In this document: positions 15,568-24,051 of the stretch, in pieces | How positions within the stretch are numbered: position 1 is the stretch's first letter | Layout of the letters: every line of letters starts with the position of its first letter | Assembly (NCBI RefSeq): GCF_004349105.1 | Contig: NZ_SMLB01000003.1 | Location: 218,544 to 282,543, forward strand | Length of the DNA stretch: 64,000 nt | Reading direction: 5' to 3' | Source: Jiangella aurantiaca | GTDB lineage: Bacteria > Actinomycetota > Actinomycetes > Jiangellales > Jiangellaceae | Position numbers and translations under genes: made by a program | The notes under the pieces: model-generated | What the model saw: the letters and a program-made list of their open reading frames with translations, nothing else | The model's database searches: none | Told to the model about the DNA's origin: nothing

Positions 15568-17508
15568 TCACTCCTGAACAGGCAGCCAGACCCGCATCGT
15601 CGACGGCCCGCGCGCGGCCCACGAGTGGTAGGGCACCAGCCGGATCCGGGCCGGCGTCGTGGCAGCGTCGGTGCCGGCATCCGCGGCGTACGGCCAGCTG
15701 CCGTCGTCGACAGAGGCCAGCGCCCCGACGGCGAGGACCGAGCCGTCGCCGTCGGGGGAGAGTGGGGCCGCCGGGTCCACCCGGACGGCATCGACGTCGC
15801 GGCCGGCGGGCAAGTCGGCCGACTCCGCGCACAGCACCAGCGGGCCGCGCTCGGCGGCGACGGTGCCGCGAAGCGCGTCGATGCGGGGGTCGGGGCGTAC
15901 CCAGTGCGGCTCCAGGGGTAGCTCCAGCCGCACCTCGTCGCCGATCGCGAATGCGGCGGTCACGGACGCGACGCCCGGGCCGACCGGACGGCGGGTGCCG
16001 TCCGGCTCGATCAGCGCCGCGCCGTCGGCGGCCCACGCGGGCACCCGCACGGACAGCGTCCACGGTGCCGGCGACGTCTCGGTGACCCGCAGGACGACGG
16101 CGCCGTCGTCGGGGTAGCCGGTGCGCATCTCGAACCCCACCCGCCGGCCTTCTCCGAGCCGCGTCGACACCTCGGCGTCGGCGTACTGGTGCACCTGCAG
16201 GCCGTCGTCGTCGGCCGTGACGAGGTAGGTGGACAGGCTGGCGAACGTGCGGGCCAGGTTGTTCGGGCAGCAGGACACGTCGAACCACGGCGCCCGGACG
16301 CTCGACTCCGCCCGCGGGTGGTGCCGGTCGGTCGCCGGCAGCGGGCCGACGTGGCGGCGGTGCAGTGTGTTGACGTAGAAGAACGAGCGGCCGTCGTCGG
16401 CGGGCGAGGTCGCGACCACGTTGTAGAGCGTCCGCTCGGTCAGGTCCGCGTACCGCACGTCGCCGGTCGCCAGCAGCAGCCGCCAGCTCAGCTGCACCGA
16501 CGCCACCGCGGCGCAGGTCTCGGAGTACGCGCGGTCCGGCGGCAGGAAGAAGTCCTCGCCGAACGCCTCGTCCATGTGCCGCGAGCCCATGCCGCCGGTG
16601 ACGTACGTGCGCCGGGCGACGGTCGCCTCCCACTGCCGCTCGATCGCCGCCAGCAACTCGTCGTCGCCGGTCTCGACCGCGACGTCGACGGCTCCCGAGG
16701 CGAGGTAGAGCGCGCGGACGGCGTGCCCGTGGAACGCGTCGGCGTCGCGGATCGGGACGTCGTCCTGGAAGTACGCCCGGCCGAACTCGATGTCGGCGAG
16801 CGTGCCGTGGCCGCGGCGGTCGACGAACAGCTTGGCCTGGTGGAGGTAGCGCCGTTCGCCGGTGGCCCGGTACAGCTCGACCAGCGCCATCTCGATGACG
16901 GGGTGCCCGCAGAAACCCTGATTGCCGTCCGGCCCGAAGGTGTCGCAGACGTGGTCGGCCGCCCGGACCGCGACCTCGACCAGCGGGCTGTCGAAGCCGG
17001 TGCGCAGCAGCGCGACGCCGGCCTGGATGAGGTGGCCGTAGCAGTACAGCTCGTGGCCCCACTCGAGGTCGGAGTAGCGATCGCCCTGACCGGGGTGGCC
17101 GAACGCGGTGTTGAGGTAGCCGTCGGGCTCCTGCGCCCGCTCGATCACCTTGGACAGCTCGGCGATCGACGCCGCGGCGAACGTGTCGCCGGTGCGGGCG
17201 ACCTCCCAGGCCATCCCTTCGATGAGCTTGTAGACGTCGGAGTCGGAGAACTCGCGGCCGCGGCGGTCCCGGCCCACCCGGCCCTCCACGACGGCGGCGA
17301 AGTTGTCGATCCAGCCGACCCGGCGCTCCCAGCTCAGGTTGTGCTCCAGCGTGGCCGCAGCATTGACGGACTGCCGGTGGCCCCAGAAGCCCCCGGTGAT
17401 CCGCACCTCGCGCAGTCCGAGCGGGCGCAGCCGGCCGGTGCTCGGCGCCACGGGCCGGCCGCCGGTGTCGTCGCGGGCTCCGGCATCGGCGGTCAGGTCG
17501 GCGGGCAC
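15568..17508 (-). CDS. GH127 beta-L-arabinofuranosidase, cytosolic
   Basis: 646 residues without signal peptide, typical of the HypBA1 type. The zinc-thiolate site is intact: Glu330 and Cys332 in YSETCAAVAS and Cys413-Cys414 in VSCCPNNLAR, matching Glu338, Cys340, Cys417 and Cys418 of HypBA1; Glu314 is the likely acid/base. The (alpha/alpha)6 barrel covers about 30-430 and beta-sandwiches follow. It would release L-arabinose from short beta-arabinofuranosides inside the cell. GTG start at 17508 after GGAGG. It lies downstream of two sugar-permease genes, so its substrate is probably what they import. Confidence 0.92.
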   Translation of the reverse strand: MPADLTADAGARDDTGGRPVAPSTGRLRPLGLREVRITGGFWGHRQSVNAAATLEHNLSWERRVGWIDNFAAVVEGRVGRDRRGREFSDSDVYKLIEGMAWEVARTGDTFAAASIAELSKVIERAQEPDGYLNTAFGHPGQGDRYSDLEWGHELYCYGHLIQAGVALLRTGFDSPLVEVAVRAADHVCDTFGPDGNQGFCGHPVIEMALVELYRATGERRYLHQAKLFVDRRGHGTLADIEFGRAYFQDDVPIRDADAFHGHAVRALYLASGAVDVAVETGDDELLAAIERQWEATVARRTYVTGGMGSRHMDEAFGEDFFLPPDRAYSETCAAVASVQLSWRLLLATGDVRYADLTERTLYNVVATSPADDGRSFFYVNTLHRRHVGPLPATDRHHPRAESSVRAPWFDVSCCPNNLARTFASLSTYLVTADDDGLQVHQYADAEVSTRLGEGRRVGFEMRTGYPDDGAVVLRVTETSPAPWTLSVRVPAWAADGAALIEPDGTRRPVGPGVASVTAAFAIGDEVRLELPLEPHWVRPDPRIDALRGTVAAERGPLVLCAESADLPAGRDVDAVRVDPAAPLSPDGDGSVLAVGALASVDDGSWPYAADAGTDAATTPARIRLVPYHSWAARGPSTMRVWLPVQE

Positions 17509-17574
17509 GATGCATTCACCTCCAGGAGGGGTCGATGGGACGGCAGGACGGTGAGAGTGGCCGCGTCGCGACTC

Positions 17575-18399
17575 TCATCCCTTCAGTGCTCCGGACATGA
17601 AGCCGCGCACGTAGTGCCGTTGCAGGAGGACGAAGAGGAGCAGGCAGGGCAGCGCCATGATCACGACGCCAGCCTGGGTGGCGCCGAAGTCGACGGCGCC
17701 CATGGTCTGCTGCCGCAGCGTGGCGATGGCCAGTGACAGCGGGTACCGCGAGCTGTCGTTGATCATGAACAGCGGCGCGATGAAGTCGTTCCACGCGTGC
17801 AGGAACGCGAACAGCCCGACGGTGATCATGCCCGGCCACACCGCGAACACCAGCACCCGGCGCAGCACTCCGAACGTGCCGCAGCCGTCCACCAGCGCGG
17901 ACTCCTCGATCTCGCGCGGGACCGCCTCGAACGAGATGCGCATCATGAACATCGAGAACGGCAGCTGGTACAGCGTCAGCACCAGCGCCAGGCCGAACAG
18001 CGAGTTGCGCATCCCCAGCTCACCCAGCAGCACCCACAGCGGCACCAGCAGGGTCGCGTACGGGACCATGAGGATCGCGATGATCAGCAGGAACAGCGCG
18101 TCGCGGCCGGGGAACCGGAACCGGGCGAACGCGTAACCGCCCAGCAGCGACAGCCCCAGGGTGAACACCACGGTGAGGATCGAGACGTACGCGCTGTTCC
18201 ACAGGTAGGTGGGCAGCCCCGCGTCGTACTCCGTGAGTGTGCGGTAGTTGTTGAAGCCGTAGCCCTCCTGCTGGGCGGTGGCGCCGTGCGGCGACACCGA
18301 GGCGACGGCGGTCCAGATCAGCGGAACCAGGAACATGATCGCCAGCCCGCCGCCGAACACCCAGAACGAGGTGCGGCCGATGACCTGCTGCAGTCTCAT
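17575..18399 (-). CDS. Carbohydrate ABC transporter permease (MalG type)
   Basis: 274 residues, six hydrophobic helices. The EAA loop that contacts the ATPase is at EIEESALVDGCGTFGVLRRV, near residue 190. It starts 10 bp after the other permease gene and forms the second half of the channel with it. No ATPase gene is present, which is normal for actinomycetes, where one shared MsiK-type ATPase serves many importers. Confidence 0.92.
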   Translation of the reverse strand: MRLQQVIGRTSFWVFGGGLAIMFLVPLIWTAVASVSPHGATAQQEGYGFNNYRTLTEYDAGLPTYLWNSAYVSILTVVFTLGLSLLGGYAFARFRFPGRDALFLLIIAILMVPYATLLVPLWVLLGELGMRNSLFGLALVLTLYQLPFSMFMMRISFEAVPREIEESALVDGCGTFGVLRRVLVFAVWPGMITVGLFAFLHAWNDFIAPLFMINDSSRYPLSLAIATLRQQTMGAVDFGATQAGVVIMALPCLLLFVLLQRHYVRGFMSGALKG

Positions 18400-18409
18400 C
18401 CGTCGCCCC

Positions 18410-19351
18410 TCACTCGTCCGCGCCGCGGCGCAGGTAGCGGAACTGGGCGATGTTGATGATCAGGAGGACGAGCAGCACGACCACGGACAGCGCGGCTGCC
18501 GAGCCGAGGTCGAACCGGCGGAACGCCTCCCGGTAGATCATCATCACCACGGTGGTGGTGGAGTTGTCCGGACCGCCGTTGGTCAGGATGAAGAACTGGT
18601 CGAACGCCAGCAGCGACCCGGTGATCGAGATGATCAGGCACAGGGCGATCGACGGGCGCAGCAGCGGCAGCGTGATGCGGAAGAACGACTGAACCTTGCT
18701 GGCGCCGTCGACCCGGGCGGCCTCGTAGACCTCGTTCGGGATCGACTGCAGCCCGACCATGAGGATCAGCATGAAGAACCCGGCGAACTTCCAGACCACC
18801 AGCACGATCGACGAGAACAGCGCCATGTTCGGCGTTCCGATCCAGCGGATCGGCTCGTCGGTGATGCCCAGCCACTCCAGCAGCGGGTCGATCGGGCCGA
18901 TCTGCGGGCTGTAGAACCCCCAGAACAGCAGCGACGCCGACGCCAGGCCGAGCGAGACCGGCAGGAAGTACGCGGTGCGCAGGAACCCGACGCCGCGGCG
19001 GCGCTCCTGCACCAGCAGTGCCATCCCCATCGCGAGGACCAGCAGCACCACCACGACGATGAGGGTGTACTTCAGCGTGAACCCCACCGCGGGCCAGAAC
19101 AGCCGGTCGTCGGCGATGCCGGCGTAGTTGTCCGGCAGGTTGATGCCCCGGCTCCCCTGGAGCAGCGGCCACTCGCTGGCCGACATCTGGCCCACCAGCA
19201 GCAGTGGGACCACGAACAGCAGCAGCACGAAGACAGCGGCGGGCGCGGCGTACATCGCTCCCTTGAACGTCCTGGTGCGCCACCACGCCCGGGAGCTCGG
19301 GGTCGGGTGCGCCGGCGGGGCTGCGGACTCCCGCAGGACTGGGCTGGCCAA
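18410..19351 (-). CDS. Carbohydrate ABC transporter permease (MalF type)
   Basis: 313 residues. I choose the TTG at 19351 (LASPVLRESAAPPAHPTPSS) because AGGAAGGA stands 8 nt upstream; the open frame continues further but with shadow-like composition. Six helices are preceded by a cytoplasmic N-terminus. The EAA motif EVYEAARVDGASKVQSFFRI lies near residue 205. Partner of the permease at 17575. Confidence 0.9.
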   Translation of the reverse strand: MASPVLRESAAPPAHPTPSSRAWWRTRTFKGAMYAAPAAVFVLLLFVVPLLLVGQMSASEWPLLQGSRGINLPDNYAGIADDRLFWPAVGFTLKYTLIVVVVLLVLAMGMALLVQERRRGVGFLRTAYFLPVSLGLASASLLFWGFYSPQIGPIDPLLEWLGITDEPIRWIGTPNMALFSSIVLVVWKFAGFFMLILMVGLQSIPNEVYEAARVDGASKVQSFFRITLPLLRPSIALCLIISITGSLLAFDQFFILTNGGPDNSTTTVVMMIYREAFRRFDLGSAAALSVVVLLVLLIINIAQFRYLRRGADE

Positions 19352-19391
19352 GCGATGGGTCCTTCCTCTTGCTGGGGCGGCGGGACGGGGA

Positions 19392-19424
19392 CCGGTGGGG
19401 CCGCGGAGGGAGCGGCCCCACCGG
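19392..19424. terminator. Intercistronic hairpin after the binding-protein gene
   Basis: CCGGTGGGGCCGC and GCGGCCCCACCGG are perfect inverse complements (13 bp) with a 7-nt loop, between the solute-binding protein and permease genes of one operon. Hairpins at this place usually stop part of the transcription or protect the upstream message so that binding protein exceeds permease; that role is inferred. Confidence 0.7.
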
Positions 19425-19431
19425 GAGCCGG

Positions 19432-20745
19432 TCAGCTCTGCAGTGACGCGTCGACCGCCTCGTTGTCCTGTTCCAGCGTCGTGCCGTCGCCGAACACGTA
19501 GTTGCGCACCAGCGGCAGCCACGGGCCCTGCGGGTCGTTGAACGTCTCGCCGAACCGCAGCGAGTACGGCGTGCGCCCGACCCCGGCGACCTCGTTGATG
19601 GTCACCAGCCGCGGGTCCTGGTCGGAGTACTCGTTCGACGCGAGGTCGGTGCGGGCGACGACGTCGCGGTTCTGCGCCACGACCTCGACCTGTGCCTCGT
19701 CGCCTAGGGTCCAGGCGATGAAGTTCCACGCCGCGTCCGGGATCTCGCTGTTGCTGGAGATGCCGACCGCGTCACCGCCGACGAACGTCGACTCGCCGCC
19801 GTCGACACCCGGGATCGGCGCCACGCCGGTCTCGAACGTGTCGGGCATGAGGCCGAGCGTCGTGGACGGCATCGGCATGATGCCGATGTTGCCCTCGGGG
19901 AACACACCGGTCCACGTCGGGCCGGCCTCGTCCTGAGTGCCCGGCGCGACGATGTCGTCCTCGACGAGGCCCTTCCAGACGTCGTAGACGGCCTGAGCCT
20001 CGGGCTCGGCGAGGAAGGACTCCGTGCCGTCCTCGTTCATGACGTCGGCGCCGGCGGCCCAGATGCTCGGCCACCAGGTGAACACGTAGCAGCCGCCGCA
20101 GTTGCCGCCGAAGAACGTCCCGCTGACGTCGCCGCCGAGGGCGTCGATGGCGCGGGCGTGCTCGGCGAACTCCTGAAGCGTGGTGGGTGGCGCCTCGGGG
20201 TCGAGGCCGGCCTGCTCGTAGAGGCTCTTGTTGTAGAACAGCACGGACAGGTCCATGGTGTGCGGCACGACGTGCTTGGCGTCGTCGAGCGTGCCGACCT
20301 CGATGTGCGACTGCGCGAGGTCGTCGGCGAACGGCAGCGCGTCGATGCGGTCGGTGATGTCGAGGTACGCGCCGGCGGTGGTGAACTGCGGCACGAACAC
20401 CACGTCGAGGCTGAGCACGTCGGGCAGCTCGCCCGCGCCCGCGGCCGTGCCGACGCGTGGCAGGTAGTCGTCGGTCGGGATGACCGTCAGCTCGACTTGG
20501 TTCTCGTGGCTGGCGTTGTAGGCGTCGACGAGCCGCTGGGACTGCGGTTCGGTGGCCGCCCGCGTCCACATGGTGATGGTGCTGCCGTCGTCGACCCCCT
20601 CGGCCAGCGCCTCCGGCGAGGAGCCGCCGTCGTCGTCGCCGCCCGTGGTGCCGGTGTCGTCGTCACCGCCGCAGGCGCTCATCACGAGCGCCAGCACAGC
20701 AGCGGTCACGGCCGTCGTCGCCCGTGTCCTGGTACTACGTCGCAT
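19432..20745 (-). CDS. Extracellular solute-binding lipoprotein, family 1
   Basis: 437 residues from the ATG at 20745. A Tat/Sec-like N-terminus leads to the lipobox LVMSACGG, with Cys near residue 24 lipidated, then a Gly/Asp linker. The mature part has the MalE-like fold (STITMWTRAATEPQSQRLVD, ITDRIDALPF.., NFIAWTLGDEAQ). It captures an oligosaccharide outside the membrane, most likely a short arabinofuranoside given the downstream GH127. First gene of the operon and divergent from lacI at 21038. Confidence 0.92.
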   Translation of the reverse strand: MRRSTRTRATTAVTAAVLALVMSACGGDDDTGTTGGDDDGGSSPEALAEGVDDGSTITMWTRAATEPQSQRLVDAYNASHENQVELTVIPTDDYLPRVGTAAGAGELPDVLSLDVVFVPQFTTAGAYLDITDRIDALPFADDLAQSHIEVGTLDDAKHVVPHTMDLSVLFYNKSLYEQAGLDPEAPPTTLQEFAEHARAIDALGGDVSGTFFGGNCGGCYVFTWWPSIWAAGADVMNEDGTESFLAEPEAQAVYDVWKGLVEDDIVAPGTQDEAGPTWTGVFPEGNIGIMPMPSTTLGLMPDTFETGVAPIPGVDGGESTFVGGDAVGISSNSEIPDAAWNFIAWTLGDEAQVEVVAQNRDVVARTDLASNEYSDQDPRLVTINEVAGVGRTPYSLRFGETFNDPQGPWLPLVRNYVFGDGTTLEQDNEAVDASLQS

Positions 20746-21037
20746 CGTCCGTCTCCCCGGTGGGACCGAATCTGATGGGTATGCCTCCGTGGCCGGCACC
20801 GGGACGACGGGCGGGAGTCGAGCTGCGCCAGCCGCGTCAGAACGAAAGTGCCGAAAAGGCTTTCTGCGAACCGTAGGAGGTTGGCGGAGTCGCGTCAACC
20901 CTCTCTGGCGTGCGAGTTCGCTGGACCGAAACGTCAAGTGTCCGGTCACGTGCGCGGATCTTGAAAACACCTCTGGTCGGTTTCGGTTCGCTGCTGTATG
21001 GTGTGCCGAAATTGTTCTCCATGGAGGCGCCCACAGC
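20746..21037. promoter_or_regulatory. Divergent regulatory region between the importer operon and its LacI regulator
   Basis: 292 bp. Four CCGAAA half-sites occur at about 20851, 20932, 20976 (inverse) and 21006, and CGAAAG with CTTTC around 20845-20864 forms an imperfect inverted repeat. These are candidate operators for the LacI protein at 21038. They do not resemble the TGTKAACGNTAACA sites elsewhere in the window, so two regulators with different operators are likely. No ORF is seen. Confidence 0.4.
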
Positions 21038-22063
21038 ATGAACAACGCCGTGCCGTCGTCGGCCTCGCGCAAGGTGACGTTGAACGATGTCGCCCGCCTG
21101 GCCGGGGTCTCGGTCGCCACCGCGTCCAAGGCACTCAACGGTCGCAAGCAGGTGCGCGCCGAGACCCGCGCGCGCGTCGTCGAGGCGGCCGAACAGCTCT
21201 CGTTCTCGCCGAACGAGCTGGCCCGCAGCCTGCTCGCCGATCGCACGGGTACCGTCGGCCTGCTCACGAACGACCTCGAGGGCCGGTTCTCCATCCCGAT
21301 CCTCATGGGTGCCGAAGACGCGTTCGGCGCCGACAGCGTGGCCGTCTTCCTGTGTGACGCCCGTGGTGACGCCATCCGCGAGAAGCACCACGTCCAGGCG
21401 CTGCTCAGCCGGCGGGTCGACGGCCTCATCGTGGTGGGCAGCCGCACCGACCCGCGGCCGTCCCTCGGTCGCGAGCTGCCGGTCCCGGTCGTCTACGCGT
21501 ACGCGCCGTCGGAGGACCCCGAGGACCTGTCCATCGTGGTCGACAACGTCGGCGCCGGCCGCAGCGCCGTCGACCACCTCGTCTCCACCGGGCGCACCCG
21601 CATCGCCCACATCACCGGCGACCCCACCTACGGTGCCTCGCAGGAGCGCGCCGAGGGTGCGCTCGCCGCGCTCGCCGACCACGGCCTGTCGCTGGTCGGC
21701 GAGGTCCGGTTCGGGTCGTGGACGGAGAGCTGGGGGCGCGCTGCGGCGTCCATGCTGCTCGGCCAGCATCCCGAGCTCGACGCCATCCTCTGCGGCAGCG
21801 ACCAGGTGGCCCGCGGCGTGATGGACGCGTTGCGGGAACACGGCCGCACCGTGCCCGACGACGTCGCGGTCATGGGCTTCGACAACTGGGAGATCTTCAC
21901 CAGTGGCGCCCGTCCGGCCCTGACCAGCGTCGACATGAACTTCGAACGGCTCGGACGGGTGGCGGCGCAGCGTCTGTTCGCCGCCATCGACGGCGAGCCA
22001 CGGTCCGGGGTCGAGGCGCTGGACACCCGGGTGGTGATCCGCGGCTCGACCGTGCCCGGGTGA
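21038..22063 (+). CDS. LacI-family regulator of the ABC importer/GH127 operon
   Basis: 341 residues. Helix-turn-helix LNDVARLAGVSVATASKALN at about residues 15-34, hinge helix ELARSLLADRTGT, then a periplasmic-binding-protein-like ligand domain. The ATG at 21038 is preceded by GGAGG (21023-21027); the longer open frame is rejected. Divergent from the binding protein, so it probably represses that operon and is relieved by an arabinoside. It is separate from the second LacI protein at 40785. Confidence 0.9.
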   Translation: MNNAVPSSASRKVTLNDVARLAGVSVATASKALNGRKQVRAETRARVVEAAEQLSFSPNELARSLLADRTGTVGLLTNDLEGRFSIPILMGAEDAFGADSVAVFLCDARGDAIREKHHVQALLSRRVDGLIVVGSRTDPRPSLGRELPVPVVYAYAPSEDPEDLSIVVDNVGAGRSAVDHLVSTGRTRIAHITGDPTYGASQERAEGALAALADHGLSLVGEVRFGSWTESWGRAAASMLLGQHPELDAILCGSDQVARGVMDALREHGRTVPDDVAVMGFDNWEIFTSGARPALTSVDMNFERLGRVAAQRLFAAIDGEPRSGVEALDTRVVIRGSTVPG

Positions 22064-22102
22064 GCTCGTGAGAAGCCCGGCCCGGACGTCCGCCGGCGGT
22101 GG

Positions 22103-22116
22103 TGTGAACGCTAACA
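22103..22116 (+). promoter_or_regulatory. LacI-type operator TGTGAACGCTAACA (WxL operon)
   Basis: TGTGAACGCTAACA lies 82 bp upstream of the WxL-like gene. Sixteen bases (TGTGAACGCTAACAAC) recur exactly in inverse orientation at 24004-24019, and close variants stand at 36598 and 41854. The flanks CCGGCGGTG and CACCGCCGG extend the symmetry to more than 30 bp. Confidence 0.75.
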
Positions 22117-22198
22117 ACACCGCCGGTGCCTTGCAGTGTGCGTTCCAGGGACGGCCGATCGGCCGGCCCTCCGGCTTCACCGACGGAGAGGTTCGAAG

Positions 22199-22876
22199 AT
22201 GAGCACACGTCATGTCAGACCGCTGATTTCCTTTTCCCCGTTGGACTCGCCGCCGCCTGGGACCTCGCGGTCGGCCTTCAGGCTGATCCTGGCCGCACTC
22301 GGCCTGGTGGCCCTTGGCCTCGCCGCCTCCGCGACGGCAGCGGTGGCGGACGAGGAGGAGGGGGTCGATCTGTCGGTCGTCATCGACGACATCACCCCAC
22401 CCGGCCAGCTCACCCTCACGGTCGCGCTGAACGACGGCGTCGTCCTGACCGAGGAGGGGTCCGACGACACCGCCCGGCAGTTCACCGGCACGCTCCCGAC
22501 CGTGACGGTCAGCGACACCCGCACCGCCGAGGAGATCCCGGACGGCGCGTTCTGGGCCGTCGTCGGCCGGGCCAGCGACTTCGTCGGTGGCGACAACACC
22601 ATCGGCGCGGAGCACCTCGGCTGGCGGCCGCAGCTGCTGTCGCCCTCGCCGACCGGCAACGTCGCCGAGGGCGAGCCGGTCTCCAGCGTCATCCCCGACG
22701 GCACCAGCGCACCCGCCGTCGGCCTCGTCGGCCAGGAGCTGCTGGTCTCGACGTTCAGCGCGGAGGAGGAGACCGGGAGCTGGGACGTCACCGCCGAGCT
22801 GGCGCTGCGAACGCCGACGGACGTCGAGCCGGGCGAGTACCACTCGGTGCTGACGCTGTCGCTGTTCGACCAGTGA
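22199..22876 (+). CDS. Secreted WxL-domain-like surface protein
   Basis: 225 residues from the ATG at 22199 (GGAGAGG before it). A long n-region (residues 1-27), partly a dispersed repeat, precedes the hydrophobic signal (AALGLVALGLAASATAAVA). The mature domain has LPTVTVSDTRTAEEIPDGAF then a terminal WDVTAELALRTPTDVEPGEY ending HSVLTLSLFDQ, the arrangement of the WxL cell-wall-binding domain. I do not see a strict second WxL motif, so the assignment is by pattern. The DUF916 gene follows by 13 bp, the classic WxL partner. It is preceded by an arabinose-type operator. Confidence 0.65.
   Translation: MSTRHVRPLISFSPLDSPPPGTSRSAFRLILAALGLVALGLAASATAAVADEEEGVDLSVVIDDITPPGQLTLTVALNDGVVLTEEGSDDTARQFTGTLPTVTVSDTRTAEEIPDGAFWAVVGRASDFVGGDNTIGAEHLGWRPQLLSPSPTGNVAEGEPVSSVIPDGTSAPAVGLVGQELLVSTFSAEEETGSWDVTAELALRTPTDVEPGEYHSVLTLSLFDQ
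22229..22281 (+). repeat. Dispersed repeat (about 50 bp), GACCTCGCGG family, inside a CDS
   Basis: CCTTTTCC, then CGCCGCCGCCTGGGACCTCG and CGGTCGGC match, in inverse orientation, the sequence at about 53124-53174. Here it encodes residues about 11-27 (SFSPLDSPPPGTSRSAF) of the WxL-like protein, lengthening the n-region of its signal peptide. Confidence 0.55.
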
Positions 22877-22889
22877 CCTCAGTGCGCCC

Positions 22890-23942
22890 ATGAGCAGCCT
22901 TCCTCGCGCGGTGACGCGGACGCTCGCGGCCGCGGTGCTCGCCGCGGCCGCGCCGATCGCGCCGGTCGCTCTGGCGGGCGCCGCCGACGCGCCGATCACG
23001 TGGTCGGTGCGGCCGGCGGACGAGCACGGCCCGGATGGCCGCCGGGTCATCGACGTCGTGCTGGAGCCGGGCCAGCGGGTCGTCGAGCACGTCGCCGTGA
23101 CCAACCACTCGGCGGTGCCGGTGACGTTCTCGATCAGCGCGAACGACGGCTACCTCACCGAGCGCGGCAGCTTCGACATGCTGCCGTCCGACACGCCGCC
23201 GATCGACGGCGGCGCGTGGCTCGGCGTCCCGGAGCAGGCCACGGTCGGCGCCGGCGAGTCGGTCGTCGTCCCGGTGGAGGTCGCCGTGCCCGAGACCGCC
23301 GAGCCGGGCGACCACCCGGCCGGCATCGCGGCGTCGATCCTCTCCACCGGATCCGAGGTGGCGGTCGAGAGCCGGGTCGGCGTGCGGGTGAACCTCACGG
23401 TCGCCGGCGAGGCCGTGGCGGCGCTGGACGCGACGATCATCGACGTCTCCTACGAGCCGTCGTGGAACCCGTTCGCCCCGGGCGACCTGGTCGTTCACTA
23501 CGAGGCGGTCAACACCGGCACCGTCGCCGCGTCCGCGGCCGCGGTCGCGGGCGCCACCACGTTGCTCGGCGACGTGGACGAGGTGGACGGTGGCGAGCCG
23601 CGCGAGCTGCTACCCGGCGGCCGGATCGAGCAGTCGGTGCGGGTATCCGGCGTCTGGCCGCTCGGGCCGGTCGACGCCCGGCTCGCCGTCGAGCCGCTGC
23701 TGGACGAGGCATCGACGGTGTCCGCCGCGCCGGCCATGGTGACGCTGACCGCGACCGCGTGGGCACTTCCGCTCGCGCAGCTCCTGCTGCTGCTCCTGCT
23801 CGTCCTGCTCGTGCTCGTCGTGCGGCGCCTGCTGCGCCGGCGCCGAGCTCGGCTGGAGGAGCTGCTCGCCCAGGCTCGGGCCGAGGGCGCCGCCGCGGCC
23901 CGCGCGGACGGCCGGCCACACGTGACCACCGACACCGCGTGA
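22890..23942 (+). CDS. DUF916 (WxL-interacting) membrane-anchored surface protein
   Basis: 350 residues: signal peptide to about residue 33 (ALAGAADA), an extracellular beta-rich part opening ITWSVRPADEHGPDGRRVID with VTNHSAVPVTFSISANDGYL, like the WxLIP peptidoglycan-binding domain, a second Ig-like part to about 280, one membrane helix (LPLAQLLLLLLLVLLVLVV) and a basic, Ala-rich cytoplasmic tail. In Gram-positives such proteins hold WxL proteins at the cell wall. It follows the WxL-like gene by 13 bp and precedes two secreted glycosidases. Confidence 0.82.
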   Translation: MSSLPRAVTRTLAAAVLAAAAPIAPVALAGAADAPITWSVRPADEHGPDGRRVIDVVLEPGQRVVEHVAVTNHSAVPVTFSISANDGYLTERGSFDMLPSDTPPIDGGAWLGVPEQATVGAGESVVVPVEVAVPETAEPGDHPAGIAASILSTGSEVAVESRVGVRVNLTVAGEAVAALDATIIDVSYEPSWNPFAPGDLVVHYEAVNTGTVAASAAAVAGATTLLGDVDEVDGGEPRELLPGGRIEQSVRVSGVWPLGPVDARLAVEPLLDEASTVSAAPAMVTLTATAWALPLAQLLLLLLLVLLVLVVRRLLRRRRARLEELLAQARAEGAAAARADGRPHVTTDTA

Positions 23943-24005
23943 AGAGGTGATCCGCTGACCCTTCCCACCGCCGCACCGCCGCGGCGCGACGTGATCCGGA
24001 CGCGT

Positions 24006-24019
24006 TGTTAGCGTTCACA
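24006..24019 (-). promoter_or_regulatory. LacI-type operator (giant glycosidase)
   Basis: TGTTAGCGTTCACA, the inverse complement of the operator at 22103, ends 32 bp before the glycosidase start. The gene can thus be controlled separately from the upstream WxL/DUF916 pair. Confidence 0.75.
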
Positions 24020-24051
24020 TTTCCTGGTTCCCCGATGGAGAGGACATGGTG

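Noticed and set aside
19352..19729. Longer N-terminus for the MalF-type permease
   Set aside because: The extra residues overlap the hairpin and the binding-protein gene in antisense; a TTG with a good ribosome site gives a normal permease.
20837..23104. 755-residue minus-strand open frame
   Set aside because: It crosses lacI, the WxL-like gene and their control region in antisense and has shadow composition.
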